From Hydractinia symbiolongicarpus (taxonomy: Eukaryota > Cnidaria > Hydrozoa > Anthoathecata > Hydractiniidae): 64,000 bases of DNA. The DNA lies in NCBI RefSeq assembly GCF_029227915.1, contig NC_079879.1:2170001-2234000 (forward strand), given 5' to 3'. The notes under the pieces were generated by a model that was given only the letters and a program-made list of their open reading frames with translations, was not told where the DNA came from and did not search any database. Each line of letters starts with the position of its first letter. The first letter of the stretch is position 1. This document shows, in pieces, positions 1-11,800 of this stretch. Made by a program: the position numbers and the translations under genes.

Positions 1-232
1 TCTAACGATATAAGTCCGTTTCAGTTACAACGGTTGAGTCAGATATTCGTACCAACATGTATTTAGCGATATTTTTCTGATATTACTAGATTGCATCACT
101 TTTAACAGTGAAAAGATGGACTGTTGGACTTAATTGCACTGATTTTGGACTTTGACCTTATGAATGTGATAAATGATCCAATTTGACTCCAAGAAACAAC
201 ATTCTTCTTAATCTGACATGATTGCTGGAACT

Positions 233-240
233 CAGGCGTT
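233..240 (+). repeat. 25-bp deletion site in a 348-bp monomer (first of two copies)
   Basis: GAACTCAG is joined directly to GCGTTATTTAAAAA, so the segment that carries the GCGCT/AGCGC hairpin is missing and the anchor-to-anchor distance is 348 bp (51 to 399). The same junction recurs at 3096. The undeleted relative is seen near 3810-3860, where the full segment is present. Confidence 0.75.
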
Positions 241-966
241 ATTTAAAAACTTAGATTAGTATGTCATTTTGTACTGTGGGACCAATCGTAGCCCTTAGCA
301 CGCGCTGAGAAAACATAGACAGCTTCCAAAACCACATTTCATTGATGTTCTAACATTATCAGTCGGCTTGAGTTACAACGGTTGTGCCACATATTCGTAC
401 CAACATGTATTTAGCGATATTTTTCTGATACTACTAGGTTGCATCGCTTTTAACAGTGAAATGATGGACTGTGAGACTTAATTGAACTGATTTTGGACTT
501 TGACCTTATAAGTGTGATAAATGATGCAATTGGACTCCAAGAAATAACATTCTTCTTAGTTTGAAATGATTGCTGGAACTCAGCGATCACACTGGGCGCT
601 GTGGTAGAGCTTTAATGAAAAATTTAGATAAATATCCCATTTTGGCCCGGGGGGCCAGTCGTAGTCGTTCGTGCGCTGAAGAAGTAGAGAAAGTTTCAAA
701 AACTAAATTTCATTGCCTTTCTAACAGTATCAGTCCCCTTGAGTTACAACGGTTGCGTCACATATTCGTACCAAAATGTATTTAGCGATGTTTTTCAGAT
801 ATCACTAGGTTCCATCGCTTTTAACAGAGAAACGATTGACTGTGGGACTTAATCGAACTGATTTTGGACTTTGGCTTTATAAATGTTATAAATGAGGCAA
901 TTGGACTCCAAGAAATGGCATTCTTCTTAATTTGACATGATTGCTGGAGCTTAATGATTACACAGG

Positions 967-981
967 GCGCTGTGGTAGCGC
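967..981 (+). other. conserved hairpin in the satellite monomer (example copy)
   Basis: GCGCT, loop GTGGT, AGCGC forms a perfect 5-bp stem. This segment recurs once per monomer across much of the array. In another subtype the sequence is GCGCTGTGATAGCGC, which keeps the stem although the loop changes. Other subtypes break it. It is listed once as a representative of the many copies. Confidence 0.6.
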
Positions 982-1142
982 TTTAATGAAAAATTTAGAT
1001 AAATAAATCAGTTCTTACTGTGGGACCAATTCTAGCCGTTAACGGGCGCTATTAAAACAGAGACAGTTACCAAAAATACATTTTATTGAATTTCTAACGG
1101 TATAAGTCCGTTTCAGTTACAACGGTTGAGTCAGATATTCGT

Positions 1143-1410
1143 ACCAACATGTATTTAGGGATATTTTTCTGATATTACTAGGTTGCATCGCTTTTAACAG
1201 TGAAACGATTGACTGTGGGACTTAATTGAACTGATTTTGGACTTTGACCTTATAAATGTTATAAATGAGGCAATTGGACTCCAAGAAATAGCATTCTTCT
1301 TAATTTGACATGACATGCTGAAAAATAGAGACAGTTTCAAAAACTACATTTCATTGACTTTCTAACATTATCAGTCGGCTTGAGTTACAACGGTTGCGTC
1401 ACATATTCGT
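1143..1410 (+). repeat. truncated 268-bp satellite monomer
   Basis: The distance between successive ACCAACATGT anchors is 268 bp here instead of 373. The missing block of about 105 bp lies at 1311-1322, where TTGACATGA is joined directly to CATGCTGAAAAATAG, removing the hairpin segment, the A-rich stretch and the CG palindrome. The flanking monomers are of normal length, so this is a simple internal deletion, probably at short shared sequence. Confidence 0.85.
1251..1256 (+). promoter_or_regulatory. TATA-box-like motif recurring in the monomer (example copy)
   Basis: Most monomers contain GACCTTATAAATG followed by a second TATAAATGA about ten bases later. TATAAA is the Pol II TATA-box core, so each monomer carries a potential initiation signal. 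Nothing in the sequence shows that transcription occurs, and AT-rich DNA produces such motifs by chance; it is given as a weak candidate and as one example of the recurrent site. Confidence 0.25.
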
Positions 1411-2032
1411 ACCAACATGTATTTAGCGATATTTTTCTGATATTACTAGGTTGTATCGCTTTTAACAGTGAAACGATCGACTGTGAGACTTAATTGAACT
1501 GATTTTAGACTTTGACCTTATAAGTGTGATAAATGAGGCAATTGGTCTCCAAGAAATAACATTCTTCTTAGTTTGAAATGATTGCTGGAACTCAGCGATC
1601 ACACTGGGCGCTGTGGTAGAGCTTTAATAAAAAATTTAGATAAATATGTCATTTTGGCCCGGGGGGCAGTCGTAGTCGTTAGCGCACGCTGAAGAAATAG
1701 AGACAGTTTCAAAAACTACATTACCTTGCCTTTCAAGCAGTATCAGTCCGCTTGAGTTCCAACAGTTGCGTCACATATTCGTACCAACATGTATTTAGCA
1801 ATATTTTTTTGATATTACTAGGTTGCATCGCTTTTAACAGTGAAAAGATTGACTGTGGGACTTAATTGAACTGATTTTGGACTTTGACCTTATAAATGTT
1901 ATAAATGAGGCAATTGGACTCCAAGAAATAACATTCTTCTTAGTTTGAAATGATTGCTGGAACTCAGCGATCACACTGGGCGCTGTGGTAGAGCTTTAAT
2001 GAAAAATTTAGATAAATATGTCATTTTGGCCC

Positions 2033-2049
2033 GGGGGGGGGGGGGGGGG
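2033..2049 (+). repeat. run of 17 G residues inside a monomer
   Basis: The usual TTGTACTGTGGGACCAATCG segment is replaced by TTGGCCC followed by 17 G and then CAGTCGTAG. Two other monomers carry the same replacement with only six G (649-654 and 1661-1666), so the long run is an expansion of an existing G tract. A sequencing or assembly length error is possible in a homopolymer this long. Confidence 0.85.
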
Positions 2050-2063
2050 CAGTCGTAGTCGTT

Positions 2064-2073
2064 AGCGCGCGCT
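2064..2073 (+). other. CG-alternating palindrome of the monomer (example copy)
   Basis: AGCGCGCGCT is a perfect 10-bp palindrome of alternating purine and pyrimidine, a Z-DNA-prone type. It is present in many monomers after GTAGTCGTT, and is the most CpG-rich point of an otherwise AT-rich repeat. Subtypes replace it with AGCTCGCGATG, ACCGCGCCCTGG or AGCGTTCCTTG, so it is also the most variable part of the monomer. Confidence 0.6.
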
Positions 2074-3095
2074 GAAGAAATGGAGACAGTTACCAAAAAT
2101 ACATTTTATTGAATTTCTAACGGTATAAGTCCGTTTCAGTTACAACAGTTGAGTCAGATATTCGTACCAAAATGTATTTAGCGATATTTTTCTGACATTA
2201 CTAGGTTGCATCGCTTTTAACAGTGAAAAGATTGACTGTGGGACTTAATTGAACTGATTTTGGACTTTGACCTTATAAATGTTATAAATGAAGCAATTGG
2301 ACTCCAAGAAATAGCATTCTCATTAATTTGACATGATTGCTGGAACTCAATGATTACACAGGGCGCTGTGGTAGCGTTTTAATGAAACATTTAGAAAAAT
2401 AAATCAGTTCTTACTGTGGGACCAATCCTAGCCGTTAACGCGCGCTGAGAAAACAGAGACAGTTTCCAAAACTACATTTTATTGAATTTTTCTAACGGTA
2501 TAAGTCCGTTTCAGTTACAACGGTTGCGTCAAATATTAGTACCAACATGTATTTAGCGATATTTTTCTGATATTACTAGGTTGTATCGCTTTTAACAGTG
2601 AAACGATTGACTGTGGGACTTAATGGAACTGATTTTGGACTTTGACCTTATAAATGTTATAAATGAGGCAATAGGACTCCAAGAAATGGCATTTTTCTTA
2701 ATTTGACATGATTGCTGGAACTCAATGATTACACAGGGCGCTGTGGTAGCGCTTTAATGAAAAATTTAGATAAATAAATCAGTTCTTACTGTACGACCAA
2801 TTCTAGCCGTTAACGGGCGCTATTAAAACAAAGACAGTTACCAAAAATACATTTTATTGAATTTCTAACGGTATAAGTCCGTTTCAGTTACAACGGTTGA
2901 GTCAGATATTCGTACCAACATGTATTTAGCGATATTTTTCTGATATTACTAGATTGCATCACTTTTAACAGTGAAAAGATGGACTGTGGGACTTAATTGC
3001 ACTGATTTTGGACTTTGACCTTATGAATGTGATAAATGATCCAATTTGACTCCAAGAAACAACATTCTTCTTAATCTGACATGATTGCTGGAACT

Positions 3096-3103
3096 CAGGC
3101 GTT
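3096..3103 (+). repeat. 25-bp deletion site, second copy of the same event
   Basis: The junction is identical to that at 233, and it sits in a monomer sharing other rare variants with the one at the left window edge. The two are 2863 bp apart, close to eight monomers, which indicates one deletion followed by duplication of a multi-monomer block. Confidence 0.7.
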
Positions 3104-5898
3104 ATTTAAAAATTTAGATTAGTATGTCATTTTGTACTGTGGGACCAATCGTAGCCCTTAGCACGCGCTGAAAAAAAAGAGACAGTTTCAAAAACTACAT
3201 TTCATTGACTTTCTAACATTATCAGTCGGCTTGAGTTACAACGGTTGCGTCACATATTTGTACCAACATGTATTTAGCGATATTTTTCTGATATTACTAG
3301 GTTGCATCGCTTTTAACAGTGAAACGATCGACTGTGAGACTTAATTGAACTGATTTTGGACTTTGACCTTATAAGTGTGATAAATGAGGCAATTGGACTC
3401 CAAGAAATAACATTCTTCTTAATTTGACGTGATTGCTGGAACTCAGAGATTACACTGGGCGCTGTGGTAGCGCTTTAATGAAGAATTTAGATAAATATGT
3501 CATTTTGTACTGTGGGACCAATCCTAGCCGTTAACGCGCGCTGAGAAAACATAGACAGCTTCCAAAACCACATTTCATTGATTTTCTAACGGTATAAGTC
3601 CGTTTCAGTTACAACGGTTGCGTCACATGTTCGTACCAACATATATTTAGCGATATTTTTCTGATGTTACTAGGTTGCATCGCTTTTAACAGTGAAGCGA
3701 TTGACTGTGGGACTTAATTGCACTGATTTTGGACTTTGACCTTATAAATGTGATAAATGATCCAATTTGACTCCAAGAAACAACATTCTTCTTAATCTGA
3801 CATGATTGCTGGAACTCAGCGATTTCACAGGGTACTGTGGTGGCGCGTTATTTAAAAATTTAGATTAGTATGTCATTTTGTACTGTGGGACCAATCGTAG
3901 CCCTTAGCACGCGCAGAAAAAATAGAGACAGTTTCAAAAACTACATTTCATTGACTTTCTAACATTATCAGTAGGCTTGAGTTACAACGGTTGCGTAACA
4001 TATTCGTACCAACATGTATTTAGCGATATTTTTCAGATATTACTAGGTTGCATCGCTTTTAACAGTGAAAAGATTGACTGTGGGACTTAATTGAACTGAT
4101 TTTGGACTTTGACCTTATAAATGTTATAAATGAGGCAATTGGACTCCAAGAAATAGCATTCTTATTAATTTGACATGATTGCTGGAACTCAATGATTACG
4201 CAGTGCGCTGTGGTTGCGCATTAATAAAAAATTTAGAAAAATAAATCAGTTCTTACTGTGGGACCAATCCTAGACGTTAACGCGCGCTGAGAAAACAGAG
4301 ACAGTTTCCAAAACTACATTTCATTGACTTTCTAACGGTATAAGTCCGTTTCAGTTACAACGGTTGCGTCAAATATTAGTACCAACATGTATTTAGCGAT
4401 ATTTTTCTGATATTACTAGGTTGCATCGCTATTAACAGTGAAGCGATTGACTGTGGGACTTAATTCAGCTGATTTTGGACTTTGACCTTATAAATGTGAT
4501 AAATGAGCCAATTTGACTTCAAGAAACAACATTCTTCTTAGTCTGACATGATTGCTGGAACTCAGCGATTTCACAGGGTGCTGTGGTAGCGCGTTATTTT
4601 AAAATTTAGATTAGTATGTCATTTTGTACTGTGGGACCAATCGTAGCCCTTAGGACGCGCTGAAGAAGTAGAGACAGTTTCAAAAACTACATTTCATTGC
4701 CTTTCTAACAGTATCAGTCACCTTGAGTTACAAGGGTTGCGTTACATATTCGTACCAACATGTATTTAGCGATATTTTTCTGATATTACTAGGTTGCATC
4801 CTTTTTAACAGTGAAACGATTGACTGTGGGACTTAATGGAACTGATTATGGACTTTGACCTTATAAATGTTATAAATGAGGCAATTGGACTCCAAGAAAT
4901 GGCATTTTTCTTAATTTGACATGATTGCTGGAACTCAATGATTACACAGGGCGCTGTGGTAGCGCTTTAATGAAAAATTTAGATAAATAAATCAATTCTT
5001 ACTGTAGGACCAATTCTAGCCGTTAACGGGCGCTATTAAAACAGAGACAGTTACCAAAAATACATTTTATTGAATTTCTAACGGTATAAGTCCGTTTCAG
5101 TTACAACGGTTAAGTCAGATATTCGTACCAACATGCATTTAGCGATATTTTTCTGATATTACTAGGTTGCATCCCTTTAACAGTGAAACGATTGACTGTG
5201 GGACTTAATTGAACTGATTTTGGACTTTGACCTTATAAATGTTATAAATGAGGCAATTGGACTCCAAGAAATAGCATTCTTCTTAATTTGACATGATTGC
5301 TAGAACTCAGCTATTACACTGGCCGCTGTGGTAGCGCTTTACTGAAGAATATAGATAAATATGTCATTTTGTACTGTTGGACCAATTGTAGTCGTTAGCG
5401 CGCGCTGAAGAAATAGAGACAGTTTAAAAAACAACATTTCATTGTCTTTGTAACAGTATCAGTCCGCTTGAGTTACAATGGTTGCGTCACATATTCGTAC
5501 CAACATGTATTTAGCGATATTTTTCTGATATTACTAGGTTGCATCGCTTTTAACAGTGAAACGATTGACTGTAGGACTTAATTGAACTGATGTTGGACTG
5601 TGACTTTATAAATGTGATGACTGAGCCAATTGGACTTAAAGAAATAACATTCTTCTTAATTTGACGTGATTGCTGGAACTCAGCGATTACACTGGGCGCT
5701 GTGGTAGCGCTTTTAAGAAGAATTTAGATAAATATGTCATTTTGTAATGTGGGACCAATTGTAGTCGTTAGCGCGCTGAAAAAATAGAGACAGTTTCAAA
5801 CACTAAATTTCATTGACTTTCTAACAGTATCAGTCCGCTTGAGTTGCAATGGTTGCGTCACATATTCGTACCAACATGTATTTAGCGATATTTTTTTG

Positions 5899-5994
5899 TT
5901 GATTGATTGATTGATTTAATTTATTTACCGTCGGTTATTATATACAATAGTTCTTTAAAAAAATAAATTTTTCAAAAAACTAATCCAAACCGAC
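5899..5994 (+). mobile_element. 95-bp non-satellite insertion, copy 1
   Basis: The monomer is interrupted inside the TTTTTCTGATATTAC segment by about 96 bp of unrelated sequence. It begins with a short (GATT)n run, contains GTCGGTT and ends with AACCGAC, a 7-bp inverted repeat, with an A/T-rich middle. The satellite resumes at once with CTGATATTACTAGG. The left flank has changed (TTTTTTTGTT instead of TTTTTCTGAT), so the target duplication is visible only in the second copy. There is no coding capacity. It could be a small non-autonomous element or the end of a longer one; I do not recognise the family. Confidence 0.7.
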
Positions 5995-8225
5995 CTGATA
6001 TTACTAGGTTGCATCGCTTTTAACAGTGAAACGATTGACTGCTGGACTTAATGGAACTGATTTTGGACTTTGACCTTATAAATGTTATAAATGAGGCAAT
6101 TGGACTCCAAGAAATGGCATTTTTCTTAATTTGACATGATTGCTGGAACTCAATGATTACACAGGCGCTGTGGTAGCGCTTTAATGAAAAATTTAGATAA
6201 ATAAATCAGTTCTTACTGTAGGACCAATTCTAGCCGTTAACGGGCGCTATTAAAACAGAGTCAGTTACCAAAAATACATTTTATTAAATTTCTAACGGTA
6301 TAAGTCCGTTTCAGGTACAACGGTTGAGTCAGATATTCGTACCAACATGTCTTTAGCGATATTTTTCTGATATTACTAGGTTGCATCGCTTTTAACAGTG
6401 AAACGATTGACTGTGGGACTTAATTGAACTGATTTTGGACTTTGACCTTATAAATGTGATAAATGAGACAATTGGACGCCAAGAAATAACATTCTTCTTA
6501 ATGTGACATGATTGCTAGAATTCAGCGATTGCACTTGGCGCTGGGATAGTGCTTCATTTAAAATTTTGGATAAATAAGTCATTTTGTAATGTGGGACCTA
6601 TCGTAGCCCATAGCGCGCACTGAAGAGATAGAGACAGTTTCAAAAGCCACATTTCATAGACTTTTTAACAGTATCAGTCCGCTTGAGTTACAACGGTTGT
6701 GTCACTTATTCGTACCAATATGTGTTTAGCGACATTTTTCTGATATTAATAGGTTGCATCGCTTTTAACAGTGAAACGATTGACTGTGGGACTTAATTGA
6801 ACTGATTTTGATCTGTGACCTTATAAATGTTATAATTGAGACAATTGAACTCCAACAAATAACATTCTTCTTAATTTGACATGATTGCTGGAACTCAGTG
6901 ATTACACTGGTCGCTGTGGTAGCGCTTTAATGAAGAATTTAGATAAATATGTCATTTTGTACTGTGGGTCCAATTGTAGTCGTTAGCGCGCGCTGAATAA
7001 ATAGAGACAGTTTCAAACACTACATTTCATTGACTTTCTAACAATATCAGTCCGCTTGAGTTGCAATGGTTCCGTAACATATTCGTACCAACATGTATTT
7101 AGCGATATTTTTCTGATATTACTAGATTGCATCGCTTTTAACAATGAAGCGATTGACTGTGGGATTTAATTGAATTATTTTGGACTTCGACCTTAGAAAT
7201 GTGATAAATGACACAATTGGACTCCAAGAAATAACATTCTCCTTAATTTGACATGATTGCTGGAATTCAGCAATTGCACTGGGCGCTGTGATAGCGCTTC
7301 ATTTAAAAATTTAGATAAATAAGTCATTGTGTGGGACCAATCCTAGCCGTTAGCGTTCCTTGTAGAAATAAAGACAGTTTCAAAAACTACATTTCATTGA
7401 ATTTCCAGCGGTATCAATCCGTTTGAGTTACAACGGTTGCGTCACATATTGGTAGCAACATTTATTTTGCGATGTTTTTCTGATATTACTGGGTTGCATC
7501 GCTTTTAACAATGAAGCGATTGACTGTGGGATTTAATTGAACTGATATTGGAGTTTGACCTTATAAATGTGATAAATGACACAATTTGACTCCAAGAAAT
7601 AACATTCTCCTTAATTTGACACGATTGCTGGAATTCAGCGATTACACTTGGCGCTGTGATAGCGCTTCATTTAAAGATTTAAATAAATAAGTCATTGTGT
7701 GGAACCAATCCTAGCCATTAGCGTTCCTTGTAGAAACAGAGACATTTTCAAAAAATTACAATTCATTGAATTTCCAGCGGTATCAATCCGTTTTAGTTAC
7801 AACGGTTGCGTCACATATTCGTTCCAACATTCATTTTGCGATGTTTTTCTGATATTACTAGGTTGCATCGCTTTTAACAGTGAAACGATTGACGTTGGGA
7901 CTTAATTGAATTATTTTGGACTTCGACCTTATAGATGTGATAAATGACACAATTGGACTCCAAGAAATAACATTCTTCTTAAATTGACATGATTGCAGGA
8001 ACTCAGCGATTACACTGGGCGCTGTGGTAGCGCTTTAATGAAAAATTTAGATAAATAAGTCATTTTGTACTGTGGGACCAATCGTAGTCGTTAGCGCTAG
8101 CAGAAGAAATAGAGACAGTTTCAAGAACTACATTTCATTGACTTTCTAACAGTATCAGTCCGCTTGAGTTACAACGGTTGCGTCTTATATTCGTACGAAC
8201 TTGTATTTAGCGATATTTTTCTGAT

Positions 8226-8320
8226 GATTGATTGATTGATTTAATTTATTTACCGTCGGTTATTATATACAATAGTTGTTTAAAAAAATAATATTTTCCA
8301 AAAAACTAATCCAAACCGAC
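8226..8320 (+). mobile_element. 95-bp non-satellite insertion, copy 2, with 5-bp target duplication
   Basis: This is nearly the same insert as at 5899, at the same point of the monomer. Here both flanks are preserved: CTGAT at 8221-8225 and CTGAT at 8321-8325, consistent with a 5-bp target-site duplication. GTCGGTT (8255-8261) and AACCGAC (8314-8320) form an inverted repeat. Both host monomers also share the rare variant GACTGCTGGACTT just downstream, and the copies are six monomers plus one insert length apart, so this is one insertion later copied with its host block. Confidence 0.75.
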
Positions 8321-8820
8321 CTGATATTACTAGGTTGCATTGCTTTTAACAGTGAAACGATTGACTGCTGGACTTAATTGAACTGATGTTGGACTGTGAC
8401 CTTATAAATGTGATGAATGATCATATTGGACTCCAAGAAATAACATTCTTCTTAATTTGACATGATTGCTGAAACTCAGTGATTACACTGGTCGCTGTGG
8501 TAGCGCTTTAATGAAAAAATTAGATAAATAAATCAGTTTTTACTGTGGGACCAATCCTAGCCGTTAACGCGCGCTGAGAAAACAGAGACAGTTTCAAAAA
8601 CTTCATTTCATTGCCTTTCTAACAGTATCAGTCCGCTTCAGTTACAACGGTTGCGTCACATATTCGTACCAACATGTATTTAGCGATATTTTTCTGATAC
8701 TACTAGGTTGCATCGCTTTTAACAGTGAAACGATTGACTGTGGGACTTAATTGAACTGATTTTAGACTTTGACCTTATAAATGTGATAAATGAGACAATT
8801 GGACGCCAAGAAATAACATT

Positions 8821-11800
8821 GTTCTTAATGTGACATGATTGCTGGAATTCAGCGATTGCACTTGGCGCTGTGATAGCGCTTCATTTAAAAATTTAGATAA
8901 ATAAGTCATTTTGAAATGTGGGACCAATCCTAGCCGCTAGCGCTCGTTGAAGAAATAGAGACATTTTCAAAAAGTAACATTCATTGAATTTCCAGCGGTA
9001 TCAATCCGTTTGAGTTACAACGGTTGCGTCACATATTGGTACCAACATGTATTTAGCGATATTTTTCTGATGTTACTAGGTTGCATCGCCTTTAACAGTG
9101 AAAGGATTGACTGTGGGACTTAATTGTACTGATTTTGAACTGTGACCTTATAAATGCTATAATTGAGACGATTGGACTCCAAGAAATAGCATTCTCCTTA
9201 ATTTGACATGATTTTAGGTATTCAACGATTACACTGGGCGCTGTGATAGCGCTTCATTTAAAATTTTGGATTAATAAGTCATTTTGTAACGTGGGACCTA
9301 TCGTAGTCCATAGCGCGCACTGAAGAGATAGAGACAGTTTCAAAAGCCACATTTCATTAAATTTCAAACAGTATCAGTCCGCTTGAGTTACAACGGTTGC
9401 GTCACATATTCGTACCAATATGTAGTTAGCGACATTCTTCTGATACTACTAGGTTGCATCGCTTTTAACAGTGAAACGATTGACTGTGAGACTTAATTGA
9501 ACTGATTTTAGACTTTGACCTTATAAATGTGATAAATGAGACAATTTGACCCCAAGAAATAATATTCTTCTTAATGTGACATGATTGCTGGAATTCAACA
9601 ATTACACTGGGCGCTGTGATGGCGCTTCATTTAAAATTTTGTATAGATAAGTCATTTTGTAATGTGGGACCTATCGTAGCGCATAGCGCGCACTGAAGAG
9701 ATAGAGACAGTTTCAAAAGCCACATTTCATTGACTTTCTAACAGCATCAGTCCGCTTGAGTTACAACGGTTGTGTCACTTATTCGTACCAATACGTGTTT
9801 AGCGACATTTTTCTGATATTAATAGGTTGCATCGCTTTTAACAGTGCAACGATTGACTGTGGGACTTAATTGAACTGATTTTGATCTGTGACATTATAAA
9901 TGTTATAAATGAGACAATTGGACTCCAAGAAATAACATTGTTCTTAATGTGACATGATTGCTGGAATTCAGCGATTGCACTTGGCGCTGTGATAGCGCTT
10001 CATTTAAAAATTTAGATAAATAAGTCATTTTGAAATGTGGGACCAATCCTAGCCGCTAGCGCTCGTTGAAGAAATAGAGACATTTTCAAAAAGTAACATT
10101 CATTGAATTTCCAGCGGTATCAATCCGTTTGAGTTACAACGGTTGCGTCACATATTGGTACCAACATGTATTTAGCGATATTTTTCTGATGTTACCAGGT
10201 TGCATCGCCTTTAACAGTGAAAGGATTGACTGTGGGACTTAATTGTACTGATTTTGAACTGTGACCTTATAAATGCTATAATTGAGACGATTGGACTCCA
10301 AGAAATAGCATTCTCCTTAATTTGACATGATTTTAGGTATTCAACGATTACACTGGGCGCTGTGATAGCGCTTCATTTAAAATTTTGGATTAATAAGTCA
10401 TTTTGTAACGTGGGACCTATCGTAGTCCATAGCGCGCACTGAAGAGATAGAGACAGTTTCAAAAGCCACATTTCATTAAATTTCAAACAGTATCAGTCCG
10501 CTTGAGTTACAACGGTTGCGTCACATATTCGTACCAATATGTAGTTAGCGACATTCTTCTGATACTACTAGGTTGCATCGCTTTTAACAGTGAAACGATT
10601 GACTGTGAGACTTAATTGAACTGATTTTAGACTTTGACCTTATAAATGTGATAAATGAGACAATTTGACCCCAAGAAATAATATTCTTCTTAATGTGACA
10701 TGATTGCTGGAATTCAACAATTACACTGGGCGCTGTGATGGCGCTTCATTTAAAATTTTGTATAGATAAGTCATTTTGTAATGTGGGACCTATCGTAGCG
10801 CATAGCGCGCACTGAAGAGATAGAGACAGTTTCAAAAGCCACATTTCATTGACTTTCTAACAGCATCAGTCCGCTTGAGTTACAACGGTTGTGTCACTTA
10901 TTCGTACCAATACGTGTTTAGCGACATTTTTCTGATATTAATAGGTTGCATCGCTTTTAACAGTGCAACGATTGACTGTGGGACTTAATTGAACTGATTT
11001 TGATCTGTGACATTATAAATGTTATAAATGAGACAATTGGACTCCAAGAAATAACATTGTTCTTAATGTGACATGATTGCTGGAATTCAGCGATTGCACT
11101 TGGCGCTGTGATAGCGCTTCATTTAAAAATTTAGATAAATAAGTCATTTTGAAATGTGGGACCAATCCTAGCCGCTAGCGCTCGTTGAAGAAATAGAGAC
11201 ATTTTCAAAAAGTAACATTCATTGAATTTCCAGCGGTATCAATCCGTTTGAGTTACAACGGTTGCGTCACATATTGGTACCAACATGTATTTAGCGATAT
11301 TTTTCTGATGTTACTAGGTTGCATCGCCTTTAACAGTGAAAGGATTGACTGTGGGACTTAATTGTACTGATTTTGAACTGTGACCTTATAAATGCTATAA
11401 TTGAGACGATTGGACTCCAAGAAATAGCATTCTCCTTAATTTGACATGATTTTAGGTATTCAACGATTACACTGGGCGCTGTGATAGCGCTTCATTTAAA
11501 ATTTTGGATTAATAAGTCATTTTGTAACGTGGGACCTATCGTAGTCCATAGCGCGCACTGAAGAGATAGAGACAGTTTCAAAAGCCACATTTCATTGACT
11601 TTCAAACAGTATCAGTCCGCTTGAGTTACAACGGTTGCGTCACATATTCGTACCAATATGTAGTTAGCGACATTCTTCTGATACTACTAGGTTGCATCGC
11701 TTTTAACAGTGAAACGATTGACTGTGAGACTTAATTGAACTGATTTTAGACTTTGACCTTATAAATGTGATAAATGAGACAATTTGACCCCAAGAAATAA

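Larger units (their letters stand above)
1..8820 (+). repeat. irregular, diverged part of the satellite array
   Basis: Adjacent monomers here are clearly less alike than in the interior and vary in length. Typical variants read GGTTGAGTCAGATATTCG and TAACGGTATAAGTCCGTTTC. I see no clean short-period higher-order unit, but a long-range duplication exists: a monomer at 1-290 and one beginning near 2864 share the same 25-bp internal deletion and the rare variants GATTGCATCACTTTTAAC and GATGGACTG. From about 6.3 kb a second monomer type appears with a TCATTGTGTGG stretch and TTCCAGCGGTATCAATCC. This looks like older satellite that has escaped recent homogenisation. Confidence 0.8.

Noticed and set aside
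570-785. 71-codon plus-strand frame
   Set aside because: It lies wholly within two satellite monomers and includes the G-tract variant. There is no family resemblance and no equivalent in neighbouring monomers.
1370-1411. MYB-like CAACGG and CRE/ATF-like TGACGCAA sites in the monomer
   Set aside because: Both core motifs are present in most monomers, but such short motifs are expected by chance and there is no supporting context. They are mentioned only as part of the conserved block.
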